This document shows, one piece after another, positions 28,410 through 39,258 of a stretch of 64,000 nucleotides of DNA (position 1 is its first letter; the number at the start of each line of letters is the position of its first letter). Source of the DNA: Circinella umbellata (taxonomy: Eukaryota > Mucoromycota > Mucoromycetes > Mucorales > Lichtheimiaceae); NCBI GenBank assembly GCA_025093555.1, contig JAIWNF010000009.1:337501-401500 (forward strand). The letters are read 5' to 3'. The notes beneath the pieces are model-generated. The model saw only the letters and a program-made list of their open reading frames with translations. It was not told the DNA's origin and searched no databases. A program made the translations under genes and the position numbers.

Positions 28410-28911
28410 ATGCATCCCACATTTATTTCTCGTGCTTCAGTTCATAAGCCTCTTATTCAATTCGTTGGTTCAAGAGTTAATTTGTGGAAATGTATGTTTT
28501 CTTTTTCTAAAATATTCGTTGGACAGTTAAAAAGTTTATAAATATATAAACTAACAGCAACTTTTTTTTTAAATATATAGCCGCTTCGCACCAACATGGT
28601 CCTCACCCATTGACACCCGCTAACCTCGAAAAACACGTTGCTAAGGCTGATCCCGTTGCTCCATCCAAGGGTTCATCCCCATCTTACTCTTCTGGTTCTC
28701 TTGAATTCAGTCAACGTCCTGCTCGTTTCAACCATGCTCCCATTACTGAAGCTGAAATTGAAGCTATTGAGGTAAATAATAATAATAATAATAATAAATG
28801 GATATGTCACTTGACTCCTCTTTCCCGTGAATTCTTATTTAATTTTAAACCATGATTTTTTTTTTTTTTGCTCTTATATATTTTTAGTCTGGAGGTGCCA
28901 CCTTCTTTTAA
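28410..28911 (+). CDS. Small predicted mitochondrial protein
   Basis: Three exons (28410-28491, 28581-28771, 28888-28911) give 98 aa; the last exon encodes only SGGATFF and the stop. The N-terminus MHPTFISRASVHKPLIQFVGSRVNLWKS is basic, hydroxylated and free of acidic residues, as expected for a mitochondrial presequence. The mature part is polar, with conserved-looking blocks HGPHPLTPANLEKHVAK, FSQRPARFNHAPIT and EAEIEAIESGGA. The E-A-E-I-E-A-I-x-x-G-G-A ending resembles small fungal mitochondrial proteins of unknown role; I cannot name the family. Phases agree across both introns. The second intron begins with an AAT/TAA trinucleotide run. Confidence 0.7.
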
Positions 28912-29660
28912 AATCGATTGACATGACAACGAAAGAAAAGAAAAACGCATACACACACATAACACACACAAATATCATCAAATTGTATACAATAATTCTA
29001 TAGAACAACAACAATAACACATAATCCCCCCCACCCATACGCACACTTTTTTTTTCTTCTTTTTTTTCAAGAAAAAAAAATCGCATCCGATATTACTCAA
29101 TATTTTTCCACATCCACCCGGACCGTCCCGAAAGAATAAATAATATTCTATTTTTTGAAACGAATATTGTCATTTGCTTTTATTATTATTTATTTGGAAG
29201 GATATGAAGAAAAAGTTAGATTACAGGATGTGAGGAGGGGAGGAAAAAGACGCGTCGTTCTGAAAGGGTCTTTCTAATGTTGGCATAATTCTTAAGGAGC
29301 GGCAAGAGAAAGTCATATCACTTTACTATGCTAATGGTAGTAATAGGAGCATTCTCCTAAATCTCAAAACAAGAAGTATGATTGAATAAGGAGCAGAAGA
29401 AGTCTTTAGTGTTATTATTGTTATCGTCAAGTGGAATGATGTTTTTTTCTTTTTAATTTTTTAAAAAAAAAGCTGGACTAGTTATATATTATGAAATTAC
29501 AAAGTATAAGTGGATACGGTTATTATATATTATATATTATTGTTCTTGCTCTTAATAAGAGGATGTATACATAATGAATGGGGGATTATGGATAATATAT
29601 TGTGCGGAATTTTAATGTGATGTGAGGATACGCGTGTGAAATAATTGATAAAGACTTTTT
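28912..29660. other. Convergent 3' intergenic region
   Basis: No gene seen. It includes A- and T-tracts and a G-rich patch at 29225-29250. Confidence 0.5.
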
Positions 29661-30487
29661 TTATGTTGACACTTCAGTTTTGGTGTCTGTTGTTGTCTTG
29701 ATTTCTTCCATAGGCCAGCTACTTCCAGTAGATTCTTTATTATTATTTCTCGATGCTCCCATTGTTTTTTCATTATTGTAATTATTCATCTTGGATACTT
29801 TGATACGATAAATGTAAAGACCCAATAAGATGAACCATCCAATAGTAATAATCCAACAAAATGCATCAGCAGCATGTAATGTTTGACAAGCGATATCCAT
29901 GCCAGTGACCCAAGGAAATATATCTTCATTGTTATAAATTGTACGCCATTCCATATAATCTACCCATGTACATGATAAAGCTGAATCTGGATTCGTGATC
30001 ATATCTCCACCAGGTACCGCTGGAAATAATGCCGCAAGGAAAAGTGCACCAGCAAATAAGGCAATGCTACTGAGAAAAGTTTTGGATGGGTACCAGGCTG
30101 GGTAAGATGGACTGGGATCGAATGCTAAGATAATGCTGTAAACGAGTGAACAAATGGATGGAATAAGCATATACACATAAGATGCGGGATATGCGAATAC
30201 ATTATAATTGCCTAATCATAAAAATTAGTTCATTTTTTTTAAATCATCAATACATGACAATTATAGTTTGATATTGGATTCCAGAAAAAAAAAAGATAAT
30301 TTTACTTACCAAAACCTGCTAATTGTGCACCATTTGAAACAAAAGATCGTATACTTGTGGCAACGCCTATTAAAAGTCCAAACAATATAATTCCCATAAC
30401 ACTGTTAAACATATGTATCAGTTGGATATGATGAGTTGATTTTAACTTTGTTGTAATAAAGGTCGTAATATTATTTGTCGTTGCCAT
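29661..30487 (-). CDS. Four-helix membrane protein, MARVEL-like
   Basis: Two exons (30487-30310 and 30211-29661) give 242 aa. Four hydrophobic helices are visible: MFNSVMGIILFGLLIGVATS, a stretch from VFAYPASYVYMLIPS to SIILAF, FLSSIALFAGALFLAALFPAV and FCWIITIGWFILLGLYIY. Between helices 3 and 4 is a loop with three Cys and several Trp (ALSCTWVDYMEW...VTGMDIACQTL). The C-terminal tail is hydrophilic and Lys/Asn/Thr-rich. This topology, with short cytosolic ends, matches fungal MARVEL-domain proteins of plasma-membrane microdomains such as eisosome-associated Nce102-type proteins, but sequence similarity was judged by eye only. The function is therefore inferred. Confidence 0.8.
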
Positions 30488-30680
30488 GGTTTCAAAACAG
30501 AATATGAATATCTATGTGTGTGTGTAATAAAGGAACGTAAAAAGAAAGTTAAAATAAAATAAAATAAAATAAAGAAAGGGAAAGGTAAAAAGTAAAAAAA
30601 ATGGAGTCTAGGTTCAAAAAAATAAAAACAAATGCGTTGTGTGTTACCTTGCAATTTCCACACGATAAATTTGGGTGATA

Positions 30681-30708
30681 CAGTCAAACCTATGGAAATT
30701 GGCATTTT
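30681..30708 (+). repeat. Left terminal inverted repeat
   Basis: Begins cagtcaaacc directly after TA. The first 23 bp match the right end exactly; position 24 differs, then TTTT matches. Confidence 0.92.
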
Positions 30709-30865
30709 CACAAAAATAATTGTCATTCTCAGAAAAATGATTGGCCGAAAGGCCACAAGCTCAATTATTTTTGTCGTTTTGGCTGGAAACTTTTGTCCAA
30801 AACAGCTAATTAAATTTGGCACTTTTAAGTTTATCATTAATGTTTGTCGTTTCAAATATAATCCT

Positions 30866-31606
30866 TTATTGAAGATATGTAAATGTATTAGAATGATGTT
30901 TTTTTATAACATTTAATAATCTGACGCTTTGAGTGATTACAGAAACTATAGAGGTTGCTGATGAGCACATCATTGCAATTCTAGCAAGTATATTTTTTTT
31001 TTCGGCCAATAATCGATCGCGCTTCATTTTGCCTTTGACTACTCCCCAGAACTGTTCGATTGCATTTAATTCTGGTGAGTACGGAGGGAGATACATCACC
31101 TTATAGCCTCTACGTTCAATTTTTCTTATCATTGGCTGATTTATGGATCGAGGCGTTGTCCATTACAATATAACTTCCCTTTAAATTTTTATCAAGATCC
31201 ATTATATCAAGAAGCGCATTCATAAATTTAACGAAATGGGCAGTAGTTGTGCCTTTTTTTGCTGGTTTATTATCATTTGATCCTCTTCATCAACCTCAGT
31301 CTCCCTTTTCTTTGCACCATTGTTAACCTTTCTCTATTTACTCGCTGATTTCTTTTCTTTTCTGGGAGGAGGTTTTTTCATCTCAACATGAACAACACTA
31401 GATGAATGGATAGCACCGATAATAGTATGTGTTATTGCTCTAGTTGTTGGTCGTTTTACAATAGCTGGACTGCCTTTTTTTGGCCTTGCCCAATTATTCC
31501 TCATGTTAATGTGAAATCGAGCCTCATCAATGAAAACACAATTCTTTGTAAAATCAAGGTTAGAGTCCTTCCATTTCATAAACCATTCATGCCCTGTATT
31601 ACACAA
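30866..31606 (-). pseudogene. DDE transposase (Tc1/mariner-like), broken
   Basis: Reading on the minus strand, the three catalytic blocks are present in the right order. NCVFIDEARFHINMR (about 31550-31510) carries the first Asp, GSYIVMDNASIHKSA (about 31185-31145) the second, and YLPPYSPELNAIEQFW (about 31095-31045) the terminal Glu region. After KKSASK there is an in-frame stop at 31334-31336. The middle part then needs a frame change (near 31265) to read KPAKKGTTTAHFVKF, and another (near 31135) to reach MIRKIERRGYKVMYLPPYSP. These lesions make it non-autonomous unless an undetected intron explains some of them. The N-terminal helix-turn-helix part was not identified upstream of 31606. Confidence 0.85.
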
Positions 31607-32847
31607 ACTGAGCCATCAAATTACGAGCTGCTATTTTAAACCACTCCCAGGAAAGCGCAAAAGATACCTTTTAGTCTAATACAATGTTCGCATTTGAAAA
31701 TACAGAAATTAGCGGGTGACTGCAAAAGTTTTGTTTATTTAAAGCCCTTGATCAATCTTTGTTAAGTGCATCAGATTTCTAAATAATGGAAATATTGGCC
31801 AAAATGGTCAGGCAAAAACAATTATTTCTGATGTGGCTTCAAACAAATATCTTGAGCCTTATCAATATGAATAAATAGTTAGAGAGGACATGGATTTATA
31901 ACAATAGTTTATAAAATTTGCTATAGTAAGATGAATGGGTTACCTTTACGGTGTACTACTTTCTCTTTATCCTCGTTATCACTTTACTAGTTATAATGAA
32001 AGATGTTTGGCAAGGTAAAAGACTGCGACGTAAGCACTTGTATTATTGGGACCTTTTATAGAAAAATAGTAATATATTAGTATTACTTCCATTAAAAACA
32101 AATATTGTGCGGAGGAGAACCCAAGTCCAAGAGTCATTTATGAGCTATAAAAGGTGATAAAGACCCAAGGGTTGGTGTCAAGAGAGGTTCTTCCATTCAA
32201 ATAATGGACTACTGACTCAAGCATCTCTTGCACGTTTTTTTGTATAATAAAAATGCAAAATACAAATACTTTCCTGTTTATATCCCCTCTTATCTTCCAT
32301 TTTCTGTTGCGCCTATTATTTGAGCACAATTACAGAATGATTAATACTGTCGTCCTTTATTCTCTTGTCTTCAAGCTTCTTCGATCTCTTTGAGGATTCT
32401 ATTGCACCTGTAATTTTTAATTTTTTTTGTTTTAATTCAATATCATATCCCTCATTATGATGTTTATACCTCCTAAACTCTTCAAAAACGGCGTTTCTTT
32501 TAACAAGGGGAACGCATCGCTTAGTGTTCTGTCTGATATATTTACATCTAATATCAATGTATCAAAATGAGTGCAAGACCGATTTGGTACTATTTGTAGT
32601 ATCAGTTCGCGATCATAAAAATCTTGAATGTAATGTACATGAATAAAAAATCCTGATCCCAAAGGAAATTCTTCTAACTGAATGGAAAGTAAGGGTATAC
32701 AAATCATTCAAAAAAAAAAACCTGTATTTGTGACGTAGGTCAAGACAAAAACAAAACTGTAGATTAACCAATAAAATTAAGCAATATGTGGTGTTCTTAT
32801 TGAGCATTATTTATTCTTTTTGTTTTGTAAACAGCTTATATTCAAAG

Positions 32848-34231
32848 ATGAAGTCAGCAAGTAGCAGGACATTACGTTCTAAAAAACAAGTAAACAATCA
32901 AAACAAGCAAGAAGAAATGGATAATACAACAAGTAGTAAACGAAAGAACGCCACTCTCACAACTATCATAAAAAACTCTGAAAAAACCAAGTGTTATTAG
33001 AATGCCCTTATATGCCCTGCACTTAACTCTCCTCCTCCACCTAATTTTTTTATTTTCATTAGAGTACGTATATAAATAAGAAATAGGAAAAATTGATATC
33101 CTTGAAGAAGTTGCTTACACTTAACTTTACATATAGCTGAATCTGAAAATATTAAAAACTAAGGTGAGGGAGGAGGGTATATAAGGGCATTCTACTAACA
33201 CTTTATTTCTTATGGTAGTTCTGACTTAAATATTTTCTCCTGCACTAATATGAAGCTATATTGTGCGAACGTGTACCTGACCTTTAATAAAATCAGCACT
33301 TTTGAAGGGGGAAAGAGCAAAACCCCAACTCTTAAATCCGGGGGCAAATAACTATTTTGGAGGACTACATGGTTGTTTCAAAAGTTTTGACCTCTATCGA
33401 TCAGAATATCAATACACCTAAATAAGCAAAGCTTGAACTTTTAACTCTGGCTGCTGGTATGGATTCATTGAAAGGAAACGTCATTGAAGGGATTGGAGAT
33501 TTGTAAGTGTAGTCGAATGAGCAGTGATTGAATGAAGACTCATATCTCTTTTTTTTTTTGATTCTGTACCTATGATAGACTCACGAAGTTACCTTTGGAC
33601 TCAATTGTAGAGAAGGACAAAATTGGAGAAGTTGATATTCAGACAAGATACTATGAACCCTTGTTATCGGCAATCTTAGCTGACACTACAAAGAAAGTTA
33701 TTTTGAGGTGGCCAAATAAAATGGATGAAACAGCACCAGAAATAAGACTTGATGCAATCATATCAACATTGGTACAATTAAAATTTGGAAGACACCTAGG
33801 ATATGGTGAAGTCAAACCAGGCGACAATAGCACTACGACACAATCACTCTGCGTAGACACTTTAAAGCTGACTGTATTATCAAGAAATACTTGTTTAAAA
33901 AATGAACATCCCATTCTCGCCTTCCAAATCAATGGTTCTTCAACTGATTTTTTATGTGACACAGAGAATTCACCACCGTTTCTACACTATGATCGAGATT
34001 GGCCGCGTCAAAGTACCAGATTCTTTATTATCAATCCAATCTTTTGCTACTCTGAAAAACCTCCAAATATTGTTACGCGTTACCCAGATATTTTGGCATT
34101 GCTGCCATTCCGTGCCATTCCTAAATGATTCACCACTACTCAGTCATTCATCAAGCCTTGGTATTGATACTTTACTTAATATAGCTAACAGCTCAAACTT
34201 CAGATATCGAAATTGTCCTATTCAATATTAT
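32848..34231 (+). pseudogene. PD-(D/E)XK nuclease-like ORF carried by the transposon, frameshifted
   Basis: The main frame runs from an acceptor at 33577 to about 33935 and reads LPLDSIVEKDKIGEVDIQTRYYEPLL...RLDAIISTLVQLKFG...YGEVKPGD...LCVDTLKLTVL...ILAFQING. The spacing Asp (RLDAII), about 18 residues, then G-E-V-K fits the D...ExK active site of PD-(D/E)XK nucleases. After about 33935 the expected continuation (FYTMIEIGRVKVPDSL...FATLKNLQILL) lies in another frame, so one indel has broken the gene. An upstream exon (LTLAAGMDSLKGNVIEGIGD, about 33445-33502) joins through a gtaagt intron but has a stop at 33423-33425. A basic N-terminal ORF (32848-33000, MKSASSRTLRSKKQ) may be the original start, now cut by the foldback repeat. 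I recall this family as multi-copy in Mucorales; its function is unknown. Confidence 0.6.
32989..33203. mobile_element. Nested foldback (MITE-like) element
   Basis: The arms aagtgttattagaatgccc (from 32989) and the complement of gggcattctactaacactt (to 33203) match over about 30 bp with few mismatches. The match continues more loosely through C/T-rich inner parts (ctcctcctccacctaa against ttag...gaggagggt). The interior has no ORF. It lies inside the larger transposon and ends an open frame at 32998-33000. Confidence 0.7.
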
Positions 34232-34531
34232 TGATGTAATTAGTCAAGCAAAATAATACCAATTTCTTATTAGTTGCAAAATAAAAAGAGTTTAAACTCA
34301 CTTTTTCAACTGAAATGGAATACTAAAATAGAATAAATTACCAGATCTCTCTTTATTCACCAAGAAAAAATATCTAACACTTCTCTGAATAGGAGAAAAA
34401 AATTGCTTGGCCTCCTGTTGGAAACCGCCCAGTACTAAAAACACCAGTAACAAGAGTGATTACCTATATTGTGCTGGGCACAGTTACTGTAAACACAGTC
34501 GTTTATATGGTATTTAAAAAGCCTACACTTT

Positions 34532-34559
34532 AAAACGCCAATTTCCATAGGTTTGACTG
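34532..34559 (-). repeat. Right terminal inverted repeat
   Basis: Ends ggtttgactg directly before TA and is the reverse complement of the left end over 23 bp plus a short extension. Confidence 0.92.
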
Positions 34560-34561
34560 TA

Positions 34562-36585
34562 TATTATTTCTTTTTTGTGATCGCCCTTTTATGTTTTAAT
34601 GTTACACATTATTTCCATCTTTTTTTTACTGCTTTGCTTTTTTATTATAATAAAATATATGCTTACCACTGACATATGTCAATAAGTATAATTATAAATA
34701 TACAACGAATAAAACTTCTCTTTCAACTTTTGCTATGTTCTCTTTCAAATTTATTATGTGTAGAAGAAAAGTCAAAATGTTTTTTACATTACTCACGTAG
34801 CTTGTGAACATATATGAAAATATCAAATTGGAGAACAAACATTTCTATTATAGTAATGAGTATATATTGGCAATAATGAGTAAAGAAGATTCTGAAAAAA
34901 AAAACTATATACTGTAGAAAGCGAAAGATAGAGAGATGATGATGATGATGATGATCATTATGAGAAAATAAATAAATATACTTATACGTACGTACGTAAA
35001 ACCTTAGAATCCCTTGATTGTTTTGGTGGTTTATATTATGTATATACAATAAAACTAATACAGAGATAGATCAATATGAATATGAAGTGATTTGTATTCT
35101 TTGTCTGTATAAATTTTATTAATCTGCAACAAGCATACCAAAACTAGCTCATGTTATTGTATAAGTGCACCTTTATGAAAATCGAATTTCATTTATCAAA
35201 GTAGTAGTATTACAATACGTACTGTATATTATCATTAGTATATGTTATCAACCACAATAAATCAACTCTATTTAATATATACAGTCAACCAAATTCTTTT
35301 TACTATACTACATAATTTACCTTGAAGGGACTGAACTTTCAGAGACCACTACTAATATATTCAGTTCTTTTTGTACTACTCATATATTAAGAAGTATGTA
35401 TCTTATAAAGCTTGAAAGATGCTATCAACAACAGTGTATTTATTTGTTGAGCCCAGCTGTATAAATTGTCATTCATAATAAAATTATTATTGAGGAGGAG
35501 AACTGACAATAGCTAATCTACAGTAGTACTACTTACATATTTGTATAGTTTTGGGTTGGTATAAACGGATGCATTTTACAAATCAATTATAGCCATCACG
35601 TTCAAAAACACTCATACAAAAAATACTGTTTAACACTCGTACGTACTGGTCCTTATATCCTACTTTTCCAGTTTATTACCTGATTGAAACTCTTAATGAT
35701 TAATTCTTACAAGAATATTAAAAAGTGTGAGAATCTAATTATACATAGATGTATTTTCAACATACTTAATCGTTTACCAGTATATTGAAAGTCTAAAAAA
35801 GTCTAGAGATTATTTTCTTATCTTTTATACGTTACTAATTCATTATTATTTTTGAAGGGAAAAAAACTTTATAGTCATCGAATAGATGTGTGGTTAAGAT
35901 ATATCATTCATCGATATACTATTTTTTTTGTTATGTATATAAAAGTCGATAGAACACACTGTTGCCAAACAATTTATTAAATCTGATAGATCATAGAATT
36001 GATATAATTGCTCGTTTCTTTTTCGAATTGTTAGAGTTAATTTACAAGACTCCTCTCCCCCATTTCAATATCATTTCAATAGCACATAGATCAGAGTAGT
36101 AATCCAGTCTTGAAGTAAATACCACTCATCAAAAGTTATAATAATATTTTCAAAACCAAACTATTTTTTTATTTTTGTTTTCTTCAATCTTAAAAAGTTA
36201 GTACATAGGTGTTTCTATGCACAGAATTATAAAGTACATACATATATTGCAACAACAACTTTGAACAGAAAACCAAAACCAAATGTTGGGAATATTATTT
36301 TCTTCCAGCAGAATGAGAAGCTTTAAACAATTAGTAAATAGATTTGTCTTTGTAAAATAAAATAAAGACTGTGTACGTGTAAAAGATGTTGGGTATACTA
36401 ATTATGCAGGTAATAATAGATTGCGTTTGTCTGAGGAAGAAAATAAAATTCTATACTTTTTCTTTTGACAACTTTGATTAAAAAAAATAAAATATAAAAG
36501 GCGAGCAAATAAGATTTTTTTTCTGGTATCTTCATCAACTTTATTCTTTATAAAACAAGAAAAGTATCTCAAAACAAAAATAAAA
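34562..36585. other. Gene-free region
   Basis: No exon or RNA gene is supported. It has a (GAT)n run near 34937-34955 and short palindromic acgtacgtacgt near 34986-34997. Confidence 0.6.
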
Positions 36586-36888
36586 ATGGACAAGGTAAGC
36601 AACCAATCGATATTTATGAAAGTCTGCTTTTCTTCCATCCCCCCCCCTTTTTTTTCCACTCTATATTTCAATTCTCTCTGGTTTATTTCTTATGCTTGAA
36701 TAAGGTTTTTTCTGTCTTACTGCTTGGTAATTGATAAATACTAATCACTCCATTTCTGTGTTATTACTTAGCAACAACAAGAACAACAAACCGTTCCTAA
36801 GAACCCTCCCACTGGTGAAAAGGAAGAAACCAAGCCCACCATTGACAAACAAGAACAAGAACAGATCAAGGAAAATACTCAAGAATAA
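36586..36888 (+). CDS. Small hydrophilic Gln/Glu/Lys peptide
   Basis: Two exons: 36586-36594 encodes MDK and is followed by gtaagc; 36772-36888 follows an ag and encodes 38 residues to TAA. The 41-aa product is nearly all polar (Q, E, K, T, P, N), with no hydrophobic core or signal, so it should be intrinsically disordered. Introns placed after three codons occur elsewhere in this genome. The open frame is too short to be certain, but clean splice sites and codon use support a real small gene. No function can be assigned; small disordered stress or hydrophilin-like peptides have this composition. Confidence 0.5.
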
Positions 36889-37199
36889 ATGAATCAAAAA
36901 ACTACCCGTGCGTGGTGTAATAACATTTGTTTATTAGACAAAAAGTTATGTTATTTTGTTTCTCTTCAAATAAAATAAAAGGGTGTCCTATATTTACTGT
37001 ACATCTTTTTCTCTTTGCCCACCAAACAAAATGTGAATGAATTTTAGTTATTATCACTATTAGTATTATAAAAAATGGGTAATATTTAACATGATAAATG
37101 TAATATTGAGTAGTTACGTATTCAAAGAAATGAATGATGCTTCTATTTATTTGAAGTACATTTATTGATGGGTACGTACGTAAGTGAAATATATTATTT

Positions 37200-38722
37200 T
37201 CAATTATCATCTTCAATGTCTTCTCCATAAATAAATTCATCACAATCCCAATTATTAGGAATAATTAAACGTTGAGGATTCGTCGTTCCCAAAGAACTCA
37301 ATTTATCAAAATCCACTTGTTCTAATGCAATATCTTTAAAATTTTCTTGGATACGAGAAGGAGTGATAGATTTTGGAATCACAGAAGTACCTCTTTGAAT
37401 TCCCCACGAAATTAAAATTTGAGCTGGAGTCACATTGTATTTTTTAGCAATATCAATCTATTATTATTATTTTTTACATGTATATGAAATATATTTTAAT
37501 TAATCTAGCAAGAATAAAATTGTTAACTGTATAAAAAATAAATGAGTAATCTTACCACAATATTATTTTTCATGAGTGGTGAATCACTTGAACCTAAAGG
37601 AGAGTAGCCTGTCACTATTATAGATACCAAAAAAATTGAAAAATAAGATCATTGAATAGAGTACGACGTAGAAGAATCATTATCAAAAACAGTACTACTA
37701 CTTACTATGTATATTATGTGCAGTACAAAAATCTAATAATTTATTTTGTGGAAAATAAGGATGTAATTCACACTATATATAATTATTGTCAGGATTTGAA
37801 TAGTTCTAGGTACTACTTTATATATTAAAATTCACGCTACATACCTGATTTACAGCAGGAATGATCTTTGCAGTTTTAAGTAACTTTTTAAGGTTACGTA
37901 CACTAAAGTTACTCACACCAATTGCGCGGACTTTACCTCCTTCAATCAATTTTTCCATTTCCTAGATAAACAGTTAAATTATTTGTAAATTTTTCCATCT
38001 ATCAAATTATTAATACTTACAGCATAAGTCTCAGTAAAATCAACCGTATGATCTAAAATGATTTTTCCATTTTCATGTCTAGGAAGTAAATTATCACCAT
38101 CATAAATAAAAGCACATGGCCAATGCATTTCATAAAGATCTAAAAAAATAAATAAACCTTATTATTAAACAATAAAAAAAAAGTATTATTATTACGTACC
38201 AAGATAATCTAATTGTAACTTGGCAAGTGATTCTTCAAATGCCTTGGAAACTAAATCAGGACGATGAAAAGTATTCCATAATTTTGTAGTAATAAAAAAT
38301 TCTTTACGAGGAATACCACTATCTTTAATGGCTCTACCAATTTCTTTTTCGTTATTATCTATTTTTTAGTAGAGTATAAATGTGATTAATATGATATAAA
38401 AGAAGAAAACGATAGGTTTTTAAATGAAGAGTGGACTCACAATAAACAGCTGTATCAATATGACGATATCTATTTAGAATAAATCTCAGCATACGTATTA
38501 AATAAGTAAAAACACTTTTTTTTTTCTTTTACCCAATTTTAATAGCTGTCAAGACAGAATTATATGCATCATCAGGTTGACTTTGCCAAGTTCCAAATCC
38601 AATCGCTGGAATAGTAGAACCTGTATTACTTTAATTTATTTGAGTGAGTGTTTAGTTTATTTTACAATATCAAAAAATAAATAAAAATAAAGTTACAGTT
38701 TAAATACACGTCCAGATGCCAT
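37200..38722 (-). CDS. Aldo-keto reductase
   Basis: Nine exons (38722-38697, 38628-38533, 38469-38441, 38358-38200, 38139-38021, 37961-37845, 37772-37706, 37614-37556, 37457-37200) give 309 aa, the typical AKR length. It should be a cytosolic NAD(P)H-dependent carbonyl reductase with a TIM-barrel fold. The catalytic tetrad is intact: D46 and Y51 (HIDTAVYY), K76 (FFITTKLW) and H109 (YEMHWP). Other family marks are IPAIGFGTW near the start, [28 protein letters not shown] and the coenzyme-phosphate loop [14 protein letters not shown]. The C-terminus ([13 protein letters not shown]) is acidic. The substrate cannot be read from sequence; GCY1, YPR1 and xylose reductase types are all plausible. Exon 3 is only 29 nt. 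Confidence 0.94.
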
Positions 38723-38918
38723 ATTAATTGAAAAGAAAAGAAAGTTGTTCGAGAAAAAAAAAAAAAAAGATTGCCTTTATATTATTACTTTTTTTAAAAG
38801 TCAGTAATAAACCACGAATAGGGTTATCCCCCCCAAATTCACCCTGGTGATGCAAATTACATCTACAGGGACAAAAGAACAAAAAAAGTCATTTTACTAA
38901 CACTATATATAAAATAGA

Positions 38919-38949
<31 letters not shown>

Positions 38950-39255
38950 ACTATAGTTTGGCTATAAAATATGTAAATGTCAGCTTAATAATGCTGCGGG
39001 ACAATTACAAAAAATTTTTGTGGTCAATGCAAAAAAAAAAAGTGTTGGAAAGCCTAAAGTTTTTGTTTACACTTGTTCTCCGCAACTTTTTTTTTTTTTT
39101 TTTCGTTAGGACAACAACTAAAAAATGAATAAAGATCAACAAAATGAGGCCCCTCGAGGCCTCATGGCCATGTTTGGTGGTATTTCCTCAAAGAAAACCA
39201 ATGAAACTACAACTAAAAAAACAACAACGACAACGATCAATAAAAAGAAGAAGAA
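38723..39255. promoter_or_regulatory. Divergent promoter region with upstream ORF
   Basis: Lies between the reductase start (-) and the MEX67 start (+). It includes a (GA)n run at 38922-38945, T-tracts and, at 39124-39258, the upstream ORF described separately. Confidence 0.5.
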
Positions 39256-39258
39256 ATG
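39124..39258 (+). other. Upstream ORF overlapping the MEX67 start (ATGA)
   Basis: An ATG at 39124 opens a 44-codon frame (MNKDQQNEAPRGLMAMFGG...) rich in Lys and Thr. Its stop TGA overlaps the ATG of the main ORF as atga at 39256-39259. Either it is a regulatory uORF with termination-reinitiation coupling, or it is the true N-terminus separated by a one-base frame difference. No splice site joins the two frames. Confidence 0.55.

Larger units (their letters stand above)
30681..34559. mobile_element. Tc1/mariner-like DNA transposon with extra ORF
   Basis: The ends are inverted repeats: cagtcaaacctatggaaatt... at 30681 and its exact complement ending at 34559. They are identical over 23 bp, and after one mismatch continue with TTTT for about 28 bp. 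Both ends abut TA (30679-30680 and 34560-34561), the target duplication of Tc1/mariner elements. Inside are a broken DDE transposase on the minus strand (30866-31606) and a frameshifted nuclease-like ORF on the plus strand (32848-34231). A second, shorter foldback unit is nested between them. At 3.9 kb the element is long for its class, which usually carries only a transposase. It sits between the MARVEL-like gene and a long gene-free region and breaks no host gene that I can see. Confidence 0.9.

Noticed and set aside
32138..32807. Minus-strand open frames between the transposase and cargo ORF
   Set aside because: No motif, weak composition and no joinable splice sites; a relic is possible but cannot be supported.
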